The notes below the pieces were generated by a model that saw nothing but the letters and a program-made list of their open reading frames with translations, was not told the origin of the DNA and searched no databases. Below, piece by piece: positions 16,253-25,400 of a stretch of 64,000 bases of DNA. Both the position numbers and the translations under genes were made by a program. Numbering within the stretch: position 1 is the stretch's first letter; each line of letters begins with the position of its first letter. The DNA comes from JAJTHC01 sp044348005 (lineage in GTDB: Bacteria > Cyanobacteriota > Vampirovibrionia > Vampirovibrionales > JAJTHC01): the NCBI GenBank assembly GCA_044348005.1, contig JBIKTR010000002.1, forward strand, positions 133,191 through 197,190, given 5' to 3'.

Positions 16253-17539
16253 ATGACCCCTAAAGTTTTAGTCCTCGGCAGTGGCGGACGTGAACACGCC
16301 CTTTTAGAAGCCCTTAGCCGAAGCCCCCAAGCCCCCGAGCTCTTTGTCGCCCCTGGTAATGCAGGATGCTACATGCTTGCCACGGGCGTGGAGATTCAAG
16401 CCGATGACGTGCAAGCCGTCTGCGACTTGGTACAAGCCGAAGACATCGATTTTGTGGTGGTGGGGCCTGAAGCCCCGCTGGTCGCTGGCGTTGTGGATGC
16501 CCTTAACGCCCAAGGAACGCTGGTGTTTGGGCCGTCTCAAGCCGCCGCGCAACTTGAAGCATCTAAGTACTATGCCAAGCAAATCATGGCCAAGGCAGGC
16601 GTCCCCACCGCGGGATTCGCCTATTGTAAGACCCGTCAAGAAGCCGAAATCGCGTTGTCGCAGTTTACGGCCCCTTATGTGATTAAAGAAGACGGCTTGG
16701 CCGCGGGAAAAGGCGTTACCATTGCCCAAACACTAACGGATGCCCAAGAAGCGCTCACACGCGCCGAAGCGAAACAAAGTCCTGTCGTGATTGAAGAGTT
16801 CCTAGAAGGCGTGGAACTGAGCGTGCTGGCGATTGCGGACGGGTCGCAAGCCATCCCCCTGATTTCAGCCCAAGATTTCAAGCGAGTCGGGGACAACGAC
16901 ACAGGCGAAAACACGGGGGGCATGGGAGCCTATGCCCCTGTGCCTTTTGTGGATGACACCTTGCTTTCCACCATTGAAACCACGATTTTAGAGCCCATGA
17001 TGAAGACCCTGCAAGCGCAAAATACCCCCTTTAAAGGGATTTTGTATGCCGGCTTGATGATTCACCCCAACGGTACGCCCTTTGTGGTCGAGTTCAACGT
17101 GCGTTTTGGAGACCCTGAAACCCAAGTGGTGTTACCGTTATTGCAAGACCGCATCGATGTGTTGGCCCTGCTCATGGATTCAGCGAAGGGGGATCTTTCG
17201 TCGTGGCGGGGCGTGCGTGCCTTGCAAGAACCCACACAAAAGGCGGTGACGGTGGTTGTGGCAGCGTCAGGGTATCCGCAGGCGTATGCGACAGGGCAGG
17301 TGATTACCTTGCCTGATGCCTTGCCCAAAGGCGTGAGCCTCTTTCAAGCGGGCACGAAACGACGATCAACTGGTGAGCTAATTTCAGTGGGTGGGCGAGT
17401 CTTGACGGTGACCGCTGTGGCGGATTCGTTGGCAGAGGCGCGCACGCAGGCGTATTTAGCGATTGACACGATTGATTTTCCAGAGAGCTTTACCCGTTCC
17501 GACATTGCCTTAAAAGCCAGCGAATCGACTGGCTTTTAA
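16253..17539 (+). CDS. purD: Phosphoribosylamine--glycine ligase
   Basis: 428 aa, full length. It makes glycinamide ribonucleotide from phosphoribosylamine, glycine and ATP, the second step of purine synthesis. The N-terminus VLVLGSGGREHALLEALSRS and the ATP-grasp segments ASKYYAKQIMAKAGVPTAGF, YVIKEDGLAAGKGV, EEFLEGVELSVL, NTGGMGAYAPVPF and VEFNVRFGDPETQVVLPLL are all present. GAGG lies upstream of the ATG, and TACAAT at 16209-16214 is a possible -10. The gene end forms half of a terminator hairpin. purB lies 13 kb away, so the purine genes are not clustered. Confidence 0.96.
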   Translation: MTPKVLVLGSGGREHALLEALSRSPQAPELFVAPGNAGCYMLATGVEIQADDVQAVCDLVQAEDIDFVVVGPEAPLVAGVVDALNAQGTLVFGPSQAAAQLEASKYYAKQIMAKAGVPTAGFAYCKTRQEAEIALSQFTAPYVIKEDGLAAGKGVTIAQTLTDAQEALTRAEAKQSPVVIEEFLEGVELSVLAIADGSQAIPLISAQDFKRVGDNDTGENTGGMGAYAPVPFVDDTLLSTIETTILEPMMKTLQAQNTPFKGILYAGLMIHPNGTPFVVEFNVRFGDPETQVVLPLLQDRIDVLALLMDSAKGDLSSWRGVRALQEPTQKAVTVVVAASGYPQAYATGQVITLPDALPKGVSLFQAGTKRRSTGELISVGGRVLTVTAVADSLAEARTQAYLAIDTIDFPESFTRSDIALKASESTGF

Positions 17540-17542
17540 GGC
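17507..17542 (+). terminator. Perfect 14-bp hairpin overlapping the purD stop
   Basis: GCCTTAAAAGCCAG (17507-17520) and CTGGCTTTTAAGGC (17529-17542) are perfect reverse complements. The right arm contains the purD stop codon. A T-run follows only after a gap (CTTTT at 17551), so it may act as a 3'-stabilising or terminator stem. Confidence 0.7.
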
Positions 17543-17698
17543 AAGGGGGCTTTTAGTCGATCTAAACCAAGTGGACTAAGAGGTCTTTCCCTTTTACCAA
17601 AGTATGCTAAAATAAACTAGAATAAGACTTGTATAAGCATATTGTTTCGTTAGTACTTTATGTTGTAAGAGTTAAACATTGTGAAGGAAAGACCCCTT

Positions 17699-18178
17699 AT
17701 GTTAAATGCCCTATTTCGTCGTTTGTCTAGCATTGCCTTGACTTTCGTGTTGTTAGCTTCTGCTTCTAGCCAAGCCTTTGCAGATGTCGTGGGTTATGTC
17801 AATTATGACCAAATCCGTAATGGTTATGAAAAAGCCCAAAGATTGATTGGTGAAATCAAGGTGAAAGACGCGGGTCTTCGTAAAAATCAAGCCGATTACG
17901 TTAAACAAATTGAAGACAGTCGTGCCATAAATGCGAAGAACCCTATTGCGACTAAAAACTTAGAACAGCAGTTAGAAAGCAAATTGCAAAGTGAAATTAA
18001 GACCTTTCAAGAATGGTCCAACGTCAACTTAAAAGCGGTAGACGACACGGTAAGTTCCACCATTAAAAAAGTGGCCCAACAAAAAGGCGTCACCGTTGTG
18101 ATCGATCAGCAGTCTATTGTGACGGGGGGATTAGATTTAACCCCTGAAATTATTCGTGTATTAAATGCAACGCCTTAA
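17699..18178 (+). CDS. OmpH/Skp-family periplasmic chaperone-like protein
   Basis: 159 aa from ATG 17699 (GAAGGAAAG upstream; the in-frame GTG 17681 lies in that ribosome site). A signal peptide ends around SSQAFA; the mature part begins DVVGYVNYDQIRNGYEKAQ and continues as a long amphipathic helix pair with an EFQEWSNVNLK-like centre, ending in KKVAQQKGVTVVIDQQSIVTGGLDLTPEIIRVLN. This is the typical OmpH/Skp fold, which escorts unfolded outer-membrane proteins through the periplasm. It agrees with a diderm cell. Confidence 0.88.
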   Translation: MLNALFRRLSSIALTFVLLASASSQAFADVVGYVNYDQIRNGYEKAQRLIGEIKVKDAGLRKNQADYVKQIEDSRAINAKNPIATKNLEQQLESKLQSEIKTFQEWSNVNLKAVDDTVSSTIKKVAQQKGVTVVIDQQSIVTGGLDLTPEIIRVLNATP

Positions 18179-18201
18179 TTTCTTTGAAACGTGATTAAAA
18201 G

Positions 18202-18227
18202 CAGGGGGATTTACCTCCTGTTTTTTT
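18202..18227 (+). terminator. Intrinsic terminator of the OmpH-like gene
   Basis: CAGGGGG and CCTCCTG (one mismatch) around ATTTA, followed by seven T (18221-18227). Confidence 0.8.
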
Positions 18228-18261
18228 GCTTCATGGAGCCATTAAAGAGGCGCTTACCCCA

Positions 18262-19257
18262 CTAAAGCCAAGCCAACACCGCCGCTTCAATAGCCGAAGC
18301 ATCAATGCCATATTCTTTGAATAAAGCATCGCCCGTGCCACTTTGTCCAAATTTGTCTTGCACGCCTAAACGCTTTAATGGCGTGGGTTGATGTTCCCCC
18401 AAGGCTTCAGCAACAACTCCCCCCAAACCGCCAATAACGCTATGGCTTTCTACCGTTAAGACTTTCCCTGTTTTTTGAGCCGATTGAGCCAATGTGCCTA
18501 CATCAAACGGTTTAATAAACACCGCATTCAACACTTCCACTTCAATCTGATGCGCTTCGCTTAAATGCTTAGCCGCAAGCAACGCATGGTAGACGGTTTC
18601 TCCCGTAGCGACAAGGGTAAGATCAGACCCTTCCCGTTCGACACGAAGCTTGCCTGCTTCCACCTTGTATTCACTGCTTTTGTGAATCACAGGAATGTTC
18701 GGACGCACCAATCGAATATACATGGGGCCTTGTGTTTCGGCGGCATAACGAATGAGTGCCGCTGTTTCCACACTGTCACTCGGGACGATCACCGTCATAT
18801 CAGGAATGACCCGCATTAAGGCAATATCTTCAATCGACTGATGCGACGCGCCATCTTCACCCAAGCTAATGCCACTATGGGTGGGGGCAATTTTTACATT
18901 GAGTTTTGAATAGGCAATGGTATTACGCACCGCTTCCCACGCCTTACCACTGGCAAACATCGCAAAGGTGGACACAAAAGGAATCTTTCCGACGGTGGAA
19001 AGTCCTGCCGCCGTATTGATGAGATCCATTTCCGCAATGCCTTGATTGAAAAAGCGTTCAGGAAACGCCTCGGCAAAAAATTGCGTTTGCGTCGAACAAG
19101 CCAAATCAGCGTCTAACACCACAATATCAGGGTTTTCATGCCCAAGAGCCACCAGCGTTTCTCCGTAGGTGACACGAGGAGCCGCTTTCTGCGGTTTTTC
19201 TAAATCAATATCGGCTTCAAAAGTCTTGGTTTCATTTGCTTGAACGGGAGCACCCAT
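18262..19257 (-). CDS. Transketolase, C-terminal (pyrimidine-binding) subunit
   Basis: 331 aa. It carries the Pyr domain and C-terminal transketolase domain: RVTYGETLVALGHENPDIVVLDADLACSTQTQFFAEAFPERFFNQGIAEMDLINTAAGLS, with the catalytic Glu in GIAEMD, then GISLGEDGASHQSIEDIALMRVIPDMTVIVPSD. Transketolase moves two-carbon units between sugar phosphates in the pentose phosphate pathway using thiamine diphosphate. In this organism it is split into two genes; the N-terminal half lies 68 bp upstream. The two-subunit form is seen in several bacteria and archaea. Confidence 0.94.
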   Translation of the reverse strand: MGAPVQANETKTFEADIDLEKPQKAAPRVTYGETLVALGHENPDIVVLDADLACSTQTQFFAEAFPERFFNQGIAEMDLINTAAGLSTVGKIPFVSTFAMFASGKAWEAVRNTIAYSKLNVKIAPTHSGISLGEDGASHQSIEDIALMRVIPDMTVIVPSDSVETAALIRYAAETQGPMYIRLVRPNIPVIHKSSEYKVEAGKLRVEREGSDLTLVATGETVYHALLAAKHLSEAHQIEVEVLNAVFIKPFDVGTLAQSAQKTGKVLTVESHSVIGGLGGVVAEALGEHQPTPLKRLGVQDKFGQSGTGDALFKEYGIDASAIEAAVLAWL

Positions 19258-19325
19258 GCGTATCTTCCTTTTTTACTAAGCGTGTGTCAATCTATTGAAT
19301 GTAGCTTTGCCACTGAAGGGGCGGG

Positions 19326-20198
19326 TTAGGGTAGTTGCGCAAGCTGAGCCTGAAGTTCAGCCACGGCTTGTTCAAACTGAGCTTGATTGGGGGCTTTACC
19401 GTGCCAACCCGCTTGATTTTCCATAAAAGAAACGCCCTTGCCTTTAACGGTATTGGCCACAATACACGTGGGTTTTTCGCTACTTTTCGCCCATGCGTCG
19501 GCTTGGTCAAAGGCTTTGGCCAGTGCGTCAAAATCATGCCCATCCACTTCTAGCACATTCCAGCCAAAGGCGAGAAATTTCGGAGCCACTTCGCCAAGTG
19601 CCTTAACGGATTCGGTCGATCCGTCAATCTGCAAACGGTTTCGATCCACAATCGCCGTTAAGCGAGACGTCTTATGATGGGCCGCCGACATCACCGCTTC
19701 CCACACATTGCCTTCTTGTAGTTCGCCGTCGCCCATGAGTACCCACACACGCGCATCACGCCCATCTAAACGATGCCCCAATGCCATACCCACCCCGCAA
19801 GAAAGCCCTTGCCCCAAGGATCCTGTGGAAACATCCACCCCCTTGAGGTATTTAGACGCTGGATGCCCTTGCAACTTACTGTTAATGGCCCTTAAAGTGG
19901 GGAGCTCCGCCTTGTCGATGTAGCCCGCTTCCATCAGCACGGCGTACAAGGCAGGAGCCGCATGCCCTTTGGAGAGGATGAAACGGTCCCGATCTACCCA
20001 ATCACTGTCGAAATGGGTGTGATCCATGCGAGCAAACCACAAGGCAGCGATAATATCGACACAAGAAAGCGAACTCCCCGGATGCCCCGACTGAGCGGTG
20101 AAAATCATCTGTAGAATATCGATGCGTAGGCGTGTGCTTAAACGTTTTAAATCAGGCGAATCGAGCCGTTTTAAGGCGTGTGTGGGAGGGTGAGTCAT
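19326..20198 (-). CDS. Transketolase, N-terminal (thiamine-diphosphate-binding) subunit
   Basis: 290 aa from ATG 20198 (GGAG 5 nt upstream; the 20237 start lacks a ribosome site). ThDP/metal motif GDGELQEGNVWEAVMSAAHHK...VDRNRLQIDG and the substrate loops GHPGSSLSCVDIIAALWF and SKGHAAPALYAVLMEAGYI are present, with SLGQGLSCGVGMALG. It pairs with the C-terminal subunit gene downstream to form one active enzyme. Confidence 0.94.
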   Translation of the reverse strand: MTHPPTHALKRLDSPDLKRLSTRLRIDILQMIFTAQSGHPGSSLSCVDIIAALWFARMDHTHFDSDWVDRDRFILSKGHAAPALYAVLMEAGYIDKAELPTLRAINSKLQGHPASKYLKGVDVSTGSLGQGLSCGVGMALGHRLDGRDARVWVLMGDGELQEGNVWEAVMSAAHHKTSRLTAIVDRNRLQIDGSTESVKALGEVAPKFLAFGWNVLEVDGHDFDALAKAFDQADAWAKSSEKPTCIVANTVKGKGVSFMENQAGWHGKAPNQAQFEQAVAELQAQLAQLP

Positions 20199-20297
20199 GG
20201 AATCTCCTTTGGCGGGGTTTGAGTGCGCGTGGCACATTGTCTCACAAACAGAGGGGATATTCTAGTTTTTTCTTTGCGGTTAGTTTGTAACAAGATT

Positions 20298-20326
20298 TTG
20301 TGCTTTTTTGACCTTTCCTTTACAAT
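20298..20326 (+). promoter_or_regulatory. Likely promoter of thyX
   Basis: TTGTGC (20298-20303), a 17-bp spacer, and TACAAT (20321-20326), 37 bp before the thyX ATG. TACAAT recurs ahead of purD and in the dispersed leader repeat, so it may be a favoured -10 in this genome. Confidence 0.55.
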
Positions 20327-20362
20327 GAAAACTAGTCTTGTTTATATGAAGAGGATTTACCC

Positions 20363-21085
20363 ATGATGAGCACTTTAGAAGCCTCGAAAAAAATTGAGGT
20401 CTTGGATCACGGCTTTGTTGAACTGATTGACGCCCTAGGCAGTGATTTGACGGTGGTCAATTCCGCCCGTGTGAGCTTTGGCAAACGCAAAACCGAACTT
20501 GATGAAGCGGATGAAAAACTCATTAAATACCTCGCCAAACACCAGCATTGGTCGCCGTTTCGTCATGTGCAGTTGCAATTTCATTGCAAAGTGCCTGAAT
20601 TTGTGGCTCGCCAGTGGTACAAGCACGTCGTCGGGATTGCGTACACCGAAGGGCATGGGGCTTATACGGTGGATCACGCTTGGAATGAAGTGAGCTTGCG
20701 TTATGTGGATGCCAGCGATTTTGATTTTTACACGCCACAAGGGGGCTTTCGTACGCAGTCTGAAAGCAATAAGCAGGCGTCTACCGATGAACTCATTCAA
20801 AACGACGTGCTAATGAAGGCGTATACGGATCATGCCCAAGGCACCTTTGCCTTGTATAAAGAGCTGGTGGAAGCTGGTGTGGCCAAAGAGCAGGCGCGTG
20901 GAGTGTTGCCGTTGAACATTTACACGGAGTTTTACTGGACGATTAGCTTGCAAGCCTTGACCAATTTCATCCACTTGCGGACGCACGCAGGCGCTCAGTA
21001 TGAGATTCGCGAATACGCCGATGCCTTGGAACAACTCACCCAGCTCGTGGTGCCTGTCTCTTACAAGTATCTGCTAGAAGGGTAG
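20363..21085 (+). CDS. thyX: FAD-dependent thymidylate synthase ThyX with widened signature motif
   Basis: 240 aa. It methylates dUMP with methylene-THF and FAD/NADPH. FRHVQLQFHCKVPEFVARQWYKH matches the dUMP/FAD-binding core. The classic ThyX signature RHRxxSxNExSxR is broken here: KH at 87-88 and NEVSLRY at 108-114 are separated by about 14 residues more than usual (GIAYTEGHGAYTVDHA). The C-terminal region (TEFYWTISLQALTNFIHLRTHAGAQYEIREYADAL) is conserved and holds the R-x-x-x-x-A-Q-x-E-I-R motif. So the enzyme is probably active, but of a divergent subtype. The AT-rich GIY-YIG gene follows 6 bp later. Confidence 0.92.
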   Translation: MMSTLEASKKIEVLDHGFVELIDALGSDLTVVNSARVSFGKRKTELDEADEKLIKYLAKHQHWSPFRHVQLQFHCKVPEFVARQWYKHVVGIAYTEGHGAYTVDHAWNEVSLRYVDASDFDFYTPQGGFRTQSESNKQASTDELIQNDVLMKAYTDHAQGTFALYKELVEAGVAKEQARGVLPLNIYTEFYWTISLQALTNFIHLRTHAGAQYEIREYADALEQLTQLVVPVSYKYLLEG

Positions 21086-21091
21086 TTTGTA

Positions 21092-22135
21092 ATGGATCAT
21101 TTTTCAATTGCCTACGACTCTTCTAAAAAAACACTTAAGATTGAAGAAGCTCATATTCATGTTCGCATTTTTGATTCTTCGCAAGCTCTCAAAGATGAGA
21201 ATATTTTTCTGAACAAGCGTTTGGTGTATCTTTTACTTGAACAATCTACCGCGCCTTCGGAAAACTTTCGGGCGTACGTTGGACAAACGGATTCGAATGG
21301 TAAGAAGCGCACTTTGGACTCCATTAAAGACAAAGGATTTGAATCTACTCTTCATAAAGCCATTTTGTTTTATACAAATCCTGATACGAAATTTACGATG
21401 GATCAACTCCGTTATGTTGAGAATAGATTGATAGGATTTTTAAAAGACATTTTTTATATTACCTTAGTCAATTCCCAACATGGTTTAATTGAAGTGGGTG
21501 AAGAAGATGAAAATCAAGCCAAAAAACGCTTGCGTGAAATCGAAAAGATTTTGTTTGTATGTGGCTTTTGGTTTATTAAAGGACTGTCAGAATGGGTGGA
21601 AAATGCCACCCCAAATGCTCCCCAATCTAACTTGCCAAAAGGAAAACCACAAGTAGTTATGTCTCAAGCATCACTCCAAAGCGATCAAGATTTTGATTTT
21701 AGCCAGTTTCCCATGTTTGAATATCATTTTGATCATGAAAAATACCCACATCAAAAAGGTTGGGTGGCGAAGATGGAAGTCAAAGGTTTTAACTTTTTTG
21801 CCTTACTCGAAGGAAGTTATGTTGAGGGTAATGATGAACATCGTCGTTGGAAGTTATCTAACTTCTTGCAACAGCGTAGAAAGTTGCGAGAAATATATTT
21901 TAATCCTCAAGAACACGCCACCTTTTACTCTGAAACGCAACATTATATAACCACAAAGGATGTAGAGGATTTGCGGTATTGGGCACCCTCCTCTCCTTTA
22001 GATGTTGCAATGGGTAATCGTAATTCGGGCTGGGATTCTTGGAAATCTGTTGAAGACGGTCGCAGTTTGAGACAGGTTAATCATGCTTTTGGAAATCCAC
22101 TTCTCGACAAGAGACTCATCAAAAAAAGTCAATAA
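21092..22135 (+). CDS. GIY-YIG nuclease-like protein with C-terminal DUF4357-like domain
   Basis: 347 aa. Residues about 45-130 resemble a GIY-YIG domain: LVYLLLEQ and YVGQTD for the two signature strands, a following conserved basic segment, and the metal-binding Glu in QLRYVENRLIGFLKD. The last ~60 residues (SPLDVAMGNRNSGWDSWKSVEDGRSLRQV) look like DUF4357, a common partner of GIY-YIG in restriction- or mobile-element-associated nucleases. The gene is clearly AT-richer than thyX, which it follows by 6 bp with its own AAGGG site, suggesting acquisition. The target is unknown; a defence or homing role is inference. Confidence 0.75.
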   Translation: MDHFSIAYDSSKKTLKIEEAHIHVRIFDSSQALKDENIFLNKRLVYLLLEQSTAPSENFRAYVGQTDSNGKKRTLDSIKDKGFESTLHKAILFYTNPDTKFTMDQLRYVENRLIGFLKDIFYITLVNSQHGLIEVGEEDENQAKKRLREIEKILFVCGFWFIKGLSEWVENATPNAPQSNLPKGKPQVVMSQASLQSDQDFDFSQFPMFEYHFDHEKYPHQKGWVAKMEVKGFNFFALLEGSYVEGNDEHRRWKLSNFLQQRRKLREIYFNPQEHATFYSETQHYITTKDVEDLRYWAPSSPLDVAMGNRNSGWDSWKSVEDGRSLRQVNHAFGNPLLDKRLIKKSQ

Positions 22136-22139
22136 ACAT

Positions 22140-22167
22140 CATCTCCCCTCGATAGCGAAGGGAGATG
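22140..22167 (+). terminator. Hairpin after the GIY-YIG gene
   Basis: CATCTCCCCTCG (22140-22151) and CGAAGGGAGATG (22156-22167), one mismatch, 4 bp after the stop. It lies between convergent genes. No long T-run follows. Confidence 0.6.
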
Positions 22168-22208
22168 ACAGGCTAAACAGTTTACTTACGAGAACTACTG
22201 CTAGTCGT

Positions 22209-23276
22209 TTAGCGTTTGCCTTTTTTGGCATACACCGCCGCCAAAACTTCCGCCACCGCCAAAAAAAGCTCAGGGGGAATCATGTCCCCATACCCCACTT
22301 GATCGTACAAGGCTCTCGCTAGCGGACGGTTTTCCACCAGCTCAATGCCCAAAGACTGTGCTTTGGCTTTAATTTTTTGAGCAAAGGCATCCACCCCAAT
22401 CGCCACCACATGCGGAGCAGGGGCAATGTCAGGGTCATATCGTAACGCCACCGCATAGTGCGTCGGGTTGGTAATGACGACATCCGCCGAAGGGAGGTGC
22501 TTCAACTGCTTGGATTGCAAAATCTTCTGCCCCGCCTGCTTGATTTGGCCCCGCATTTTTTGGTCGCCTTCCAAGTTCTTGGATTCATCCTTAATGTCTT
22601 GCTTGCTCATGCGTAACTGCTTTTCATTTTGAAAGGCTTGGTAACGCCAATCCGCCAAGCCTAGCACCAAATACACCATAAACACCCAACCCGTTAGCTC
22701 AAATACAAGGTTCCCCATGGTGGCCAGTAAGGTGTTGGGATTGGCAAAGCTGAGCTGTTGAAGCTTGGGCATGGCCCCTTGAATGACGTTATAGCTTACA
22801 GAACCGACAATCGACATTTTTAAAATGCCTTTAATCAGTTCCACCAAAGAACGTTGAGAAAAAAGTCGTTTGACGCCTTTAATCGGGTTGATTTTATTGA
22901 GACTGGGTTCTAAAGGTTTTAGGGTAAATAAGGCGCGCACCTGCATAAAGTTAATGCCCACCCCCGCCAAAACCATCGCCCCCATAAAGGGAATTAAAAT
23001 AAGCCCTAACTGGTGCATGGTTTCATTGAATGTTCCTAGGAACAACGTGGGGCTAAAAATCGTGGTGGCATCATTGAGTTCAAAGCTTTTTTTCATGAAG
23101 CTCATCATAATTTGCATGAAATAGGAACCAGACATTCCAATGAGTAATAAGGCCATGCCGAGCAAACCTGCCGCATTAAGATCCACACTTTTCGCCACTT
23201 GGCCGTCTTGCCGAGCTTTTGAAAGTTTATAGGCGGTAGGCTTTTCGGTTTTTTCACTTTCAGACATCATCATCAT
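22209..23276 (-). CDS. flhB: Flagellar export gate protein FlhB
   Basis: 355 aa. An inner-membrane export-gate component that switches substrate class after self-cleavage. The N-terminal motif SEKTEKPTAYKLSKARQDGQVAKS is canonical; four membrane segments follow; and the autocleavage site NPTH is at residues 270-273 (ADVVITNPTHYAVAL). The C-terminal domain is complete. A run of four Met codons makes the exact start uncertain. It stands alone: fliP, fliQ and fliR lie 28 kb away and flhA is not in the window. Confidence 0.96.
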   Translation of the reverse strand: MMMMSESEKTEKPTAYKLSKARQDGQVAKSVDLNAAGLLGMALLLIGMSGSYFMQIMMSFMKKSFELNDATTIFSPTLFLGTFNETMHQLGLILIPFMGAMVLAGVGINFMQVRALFTLKPLEPSLNKINPIKGVKRLFSQRSLVELIKGILKMSIVGSVSYNVIQGAMPKLQQLSFANPNTLLATMGNLVFELTGWVFMVYLVLGLADWRYQAFQNEKQLRMSKQDIKDESKNLEGDQKMRGQIKQAGQKILQSKQLKHLPSADVVITNPTHYAVALRYDPDIAPAPHVVAIGVDAFAQKIKAKAQSLGIELVENRPLARALYDQVGYGDMIPPELFLAVAEVLAAVYAKKGKR

Positions 23277-23369
23277 GCGGATGACTCACTTTCTTTCGCC
23301 GAAATCAGGTTCTTTTATCATGCAAGTTTAGCGGATTAGAGTCAAGAGCCAGGGTTAAAAATCCCTTAG

Positions 23370-23386
23370 ATATAGTGTTTTAACAC
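23370..23386 (+). repeat. Dispersed 16-bp motif, TTTTAA variant
   Basis: ATATAGTGTTTTAACAC, upstream of the histidine kinase gene. It belongs to the family described at 1575. Confidence 0.45.
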
Positions 23387-23439
23387 AAATCGTTCTAAAT
23401 TAACACTCTCCAAGTGCAGGAGAACCCTTGATAAAAATA

Positions 23440-23469
23440 ATACTTTCCCCCATAATAAGGGGGAAGTAT
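23440..23469 (+). promoter_or_regulatory. Hairpin in the leader of the histidine kinase gene
   Basis: ATACTTTCCCCC (23440-23451) and GGGGGAAGTAT (23459-23469) pair with one bulge, ending 23 nt before the ATG. It could attenuate transcription or hide the ribosome site; its role is unknown. Confidence 0.5.
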
Positions 23470-23492
23470 CTCTAACTGTGTAGAAAGTGCTT

Positions 23493-25400
23493 ATGTCCGA
23501 ACGGTCGCCTGTTCCCCTTTCTGAAACGACGCGTCACTTGGCGTTATTGCAACGGCTCAGCTTGGCCGTGAACACCAGTGTTTTGCAAGACGACATTTTC
23601 GATGCCATTGGCCTTGTTTTACGAGACTTCTTTGCCTTTGACGGGCTGACTTTAGCGATTCTGGCCCCGAACTTGCAAGGCATCGGGCGCGTGATTCACA
23701 TTGATCGCGACGGCTTTGCGGACACGCAAAGTGAACATCATCGCTACACAGGCACCGATCCTTTGCTTGAACCTGTCTTGAGTTATCGCAGCAGTCCCTT
23801 TTTTCTCAAACCCCAAGAAAATTCGGCCAGCATTTTACTGCCCAACTATCGTTGCCATGCCTTGGTTTACCCGATATTTACCAAGCGTCAGCCGGTGGGC
23901 ATTTTAGTCATGAACCGCCACGAACGCTTTGAAGCCTTTACGGCAGAAGAACTCGCTTTACTGGAAGTTGGGCTGCCGTTGCTCGCCCTTGCCCTAGAAC
24001 AAGCCCGTTTGTACAGCGATATGCAAATTTTAATGGGTCGTCAATTTTTGATGAATCACTTGAGTGTGAAGATTCGTCAAAGTTTAGAGTTAACGCAAAT
24101 TTTAAAAACCGCCGCCAGTGAAGTGGGGCAAGTCTTAGGCGTGAGCCGTTGTACCATTCATGCCTTTCATGCACCCATTCCCCTTAATCAACCGTTCGAC
24201 GTTTTAAACGCCCCAATCCCTGAAACCACGCCGTATCTCTACACACTCACAGGGTCAGGGCCATACCATGCAAGCCCCCATTACTCGCACCCTTACGGCT
24301 TTGAATGGCAGGTTTTAACCCGTCAAGCTTCAACGCAAGACGTCTTACAAAATCAACTCAAGCCCTTTTTCTTTTTTCAAGACGGCAAGCCCTTCCATTC
24401 AGGTTGGATGGCTTCTAAAGCCTTTTATGATGAAAATCAGCTTCAGTCCCTTGCAGTCGTGCCTATTATCACAAATCAAGAATGGGTCGGTTCCATTAGT
24501 TTACACCAGTGCAACAAGGTACGGGTGTGGTTGAATGAAGACAAGGAAATGCTTTGCGCCTTAAGTGAGCAGTTGGCTTTGGCGATGACCCAAGCCCAGT
24601 TGTTCAGTAAAATTAATGCCCAAAAAGACGCCCTTACCCGCACGCTTGATGAATTGCAACAAACGCAGATGCACTTGGTGCAATCTGAAAAAATGGCGAT
24701 GTTGGGTCAGTTCGTGGCAGGCATTGCCCATGAAGTCAATACCCCCTTAGGCACCATGTTAGCCAACACCCAAACCCTTGAAAAAGTGTTAGAAAAATTC
24801 AATCCCGAAACTCCCCCTGAAGCGAAATACCTTAAAATGGCCCACGACATTTTAAGTCTTAATCGCTTGGCGGGCGAACGGATTAAAGACACGGTGGTGA
24901 ATTTGCGTAATTTTGCTCGCTTGGATGAAAGCGAACTCAAAACCGTCGACATTCACGAAGGACTCGAAAGCACCTTGCTGTTAATGAAGCATTCCTTGCA
25001 GGATCACTTAGTGATTGAACGGGCTTATGATCGAGAACACGGCTTTTTAAAATGTTTCCCCGGTTTATTGAACCAAGTCTTTATGAATTTGATGGTTAAT
25101 GCCACTCACGCCCTTGAAGGGCGAGAAAACCCAATTTTACGCATTGAAACCCAGTTGGTGCAGGATGTAGCCTTGGGCGATTGCTTACAAGTTTCTGTGG
25201 TGGACAACGGCAAGGGCATTACTGAAGAACACTTGAGCAAGTTATTTGATCCTGGGTTTACCACCAAAAGCCGAGGGGTGGGAACGGGGTTGGGCTTGGC
25301 CTTGTGTTTCCGTATTGTGGAAAAGCATCGTGGGCGCATTGATGTGCATAGTAGCGTGAACGTCGGCACTCGCTTTGACGTCATTATTCCAAGGCAATAA
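23493..25400 (+). CDS. GAF-domain sensor histidine kinase
   Basis: 635 aa from ATG 23493. Two GAF-like sensor regions (about 15-175 and 190-370) are followed by a coiled segment and a kinase core. The phospho-acceptor His is near residue 413 in GIAHEVNTPLGTM; the N-box is NQVFMNLMVNATHAL; the G-boxes are VVDNGKGI and GVGTGLGLALC. There is no membrane segment, so it is a cytosolic sensor. HAMP and REC domains are absent. No response regulator lies next to it; the orphan regulator at 54064 or the kinase/regulator group at 47-50 kb could be partners. The ligand is unknown. Confidence 0.9.
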   Translation: MSERSPVPLSETTRHLALLQRLSLAVNTSVLQDDIFDAIGLVLRDFFAFDGLTLAILAPNLQGIGRVIHIDRDGFADTQSEHHRYTGTDPLLEPVLSYRSSPFFLKPQENSASILLPNYRCHALVYPIFTKRQPVGILVMNRHERFEAFTAEELALLEVGLPLLALALEQARLYSDMQILMGRQFLMNHLSVKIRQSLELTQILKTAASEVGQVLGVSRCTIHAFHAPIPLNQPFDVLNAPIPETTPYLYTLTGSGPYHASPHYSHPYGFEWQVLTRQASTQDVLQNQLKPFFFFQDGKPFHSGWMASKAFYDENQLQSLAVVPIITNQEWVGSISLHQCNKVRVWLNEDKEMLCALSEQLALAMTQAQLFSKINAQKDALTRTLDELQQTQMHLVQSEKMAMLGQFVAGIAHEVNTPLGTMLANTQTLEKVLEKFNPETPPEAKYLKMAHDILSLNRLAGERIKDTVVNLRNFARLDESELKTVDIHEGLESTLLLMKHSLQDHLVIERAYDREHGFLKCFPGLLNQVFMNLMVNATHALEGRENPILRIETQLVQDVALGDCLQVSVVDNGKGITEEHLSKLFDPGFTTKSRGVGTGLGLALCFRIVEKHRGRIDVHSSVNVGTRFDVIIPRQ

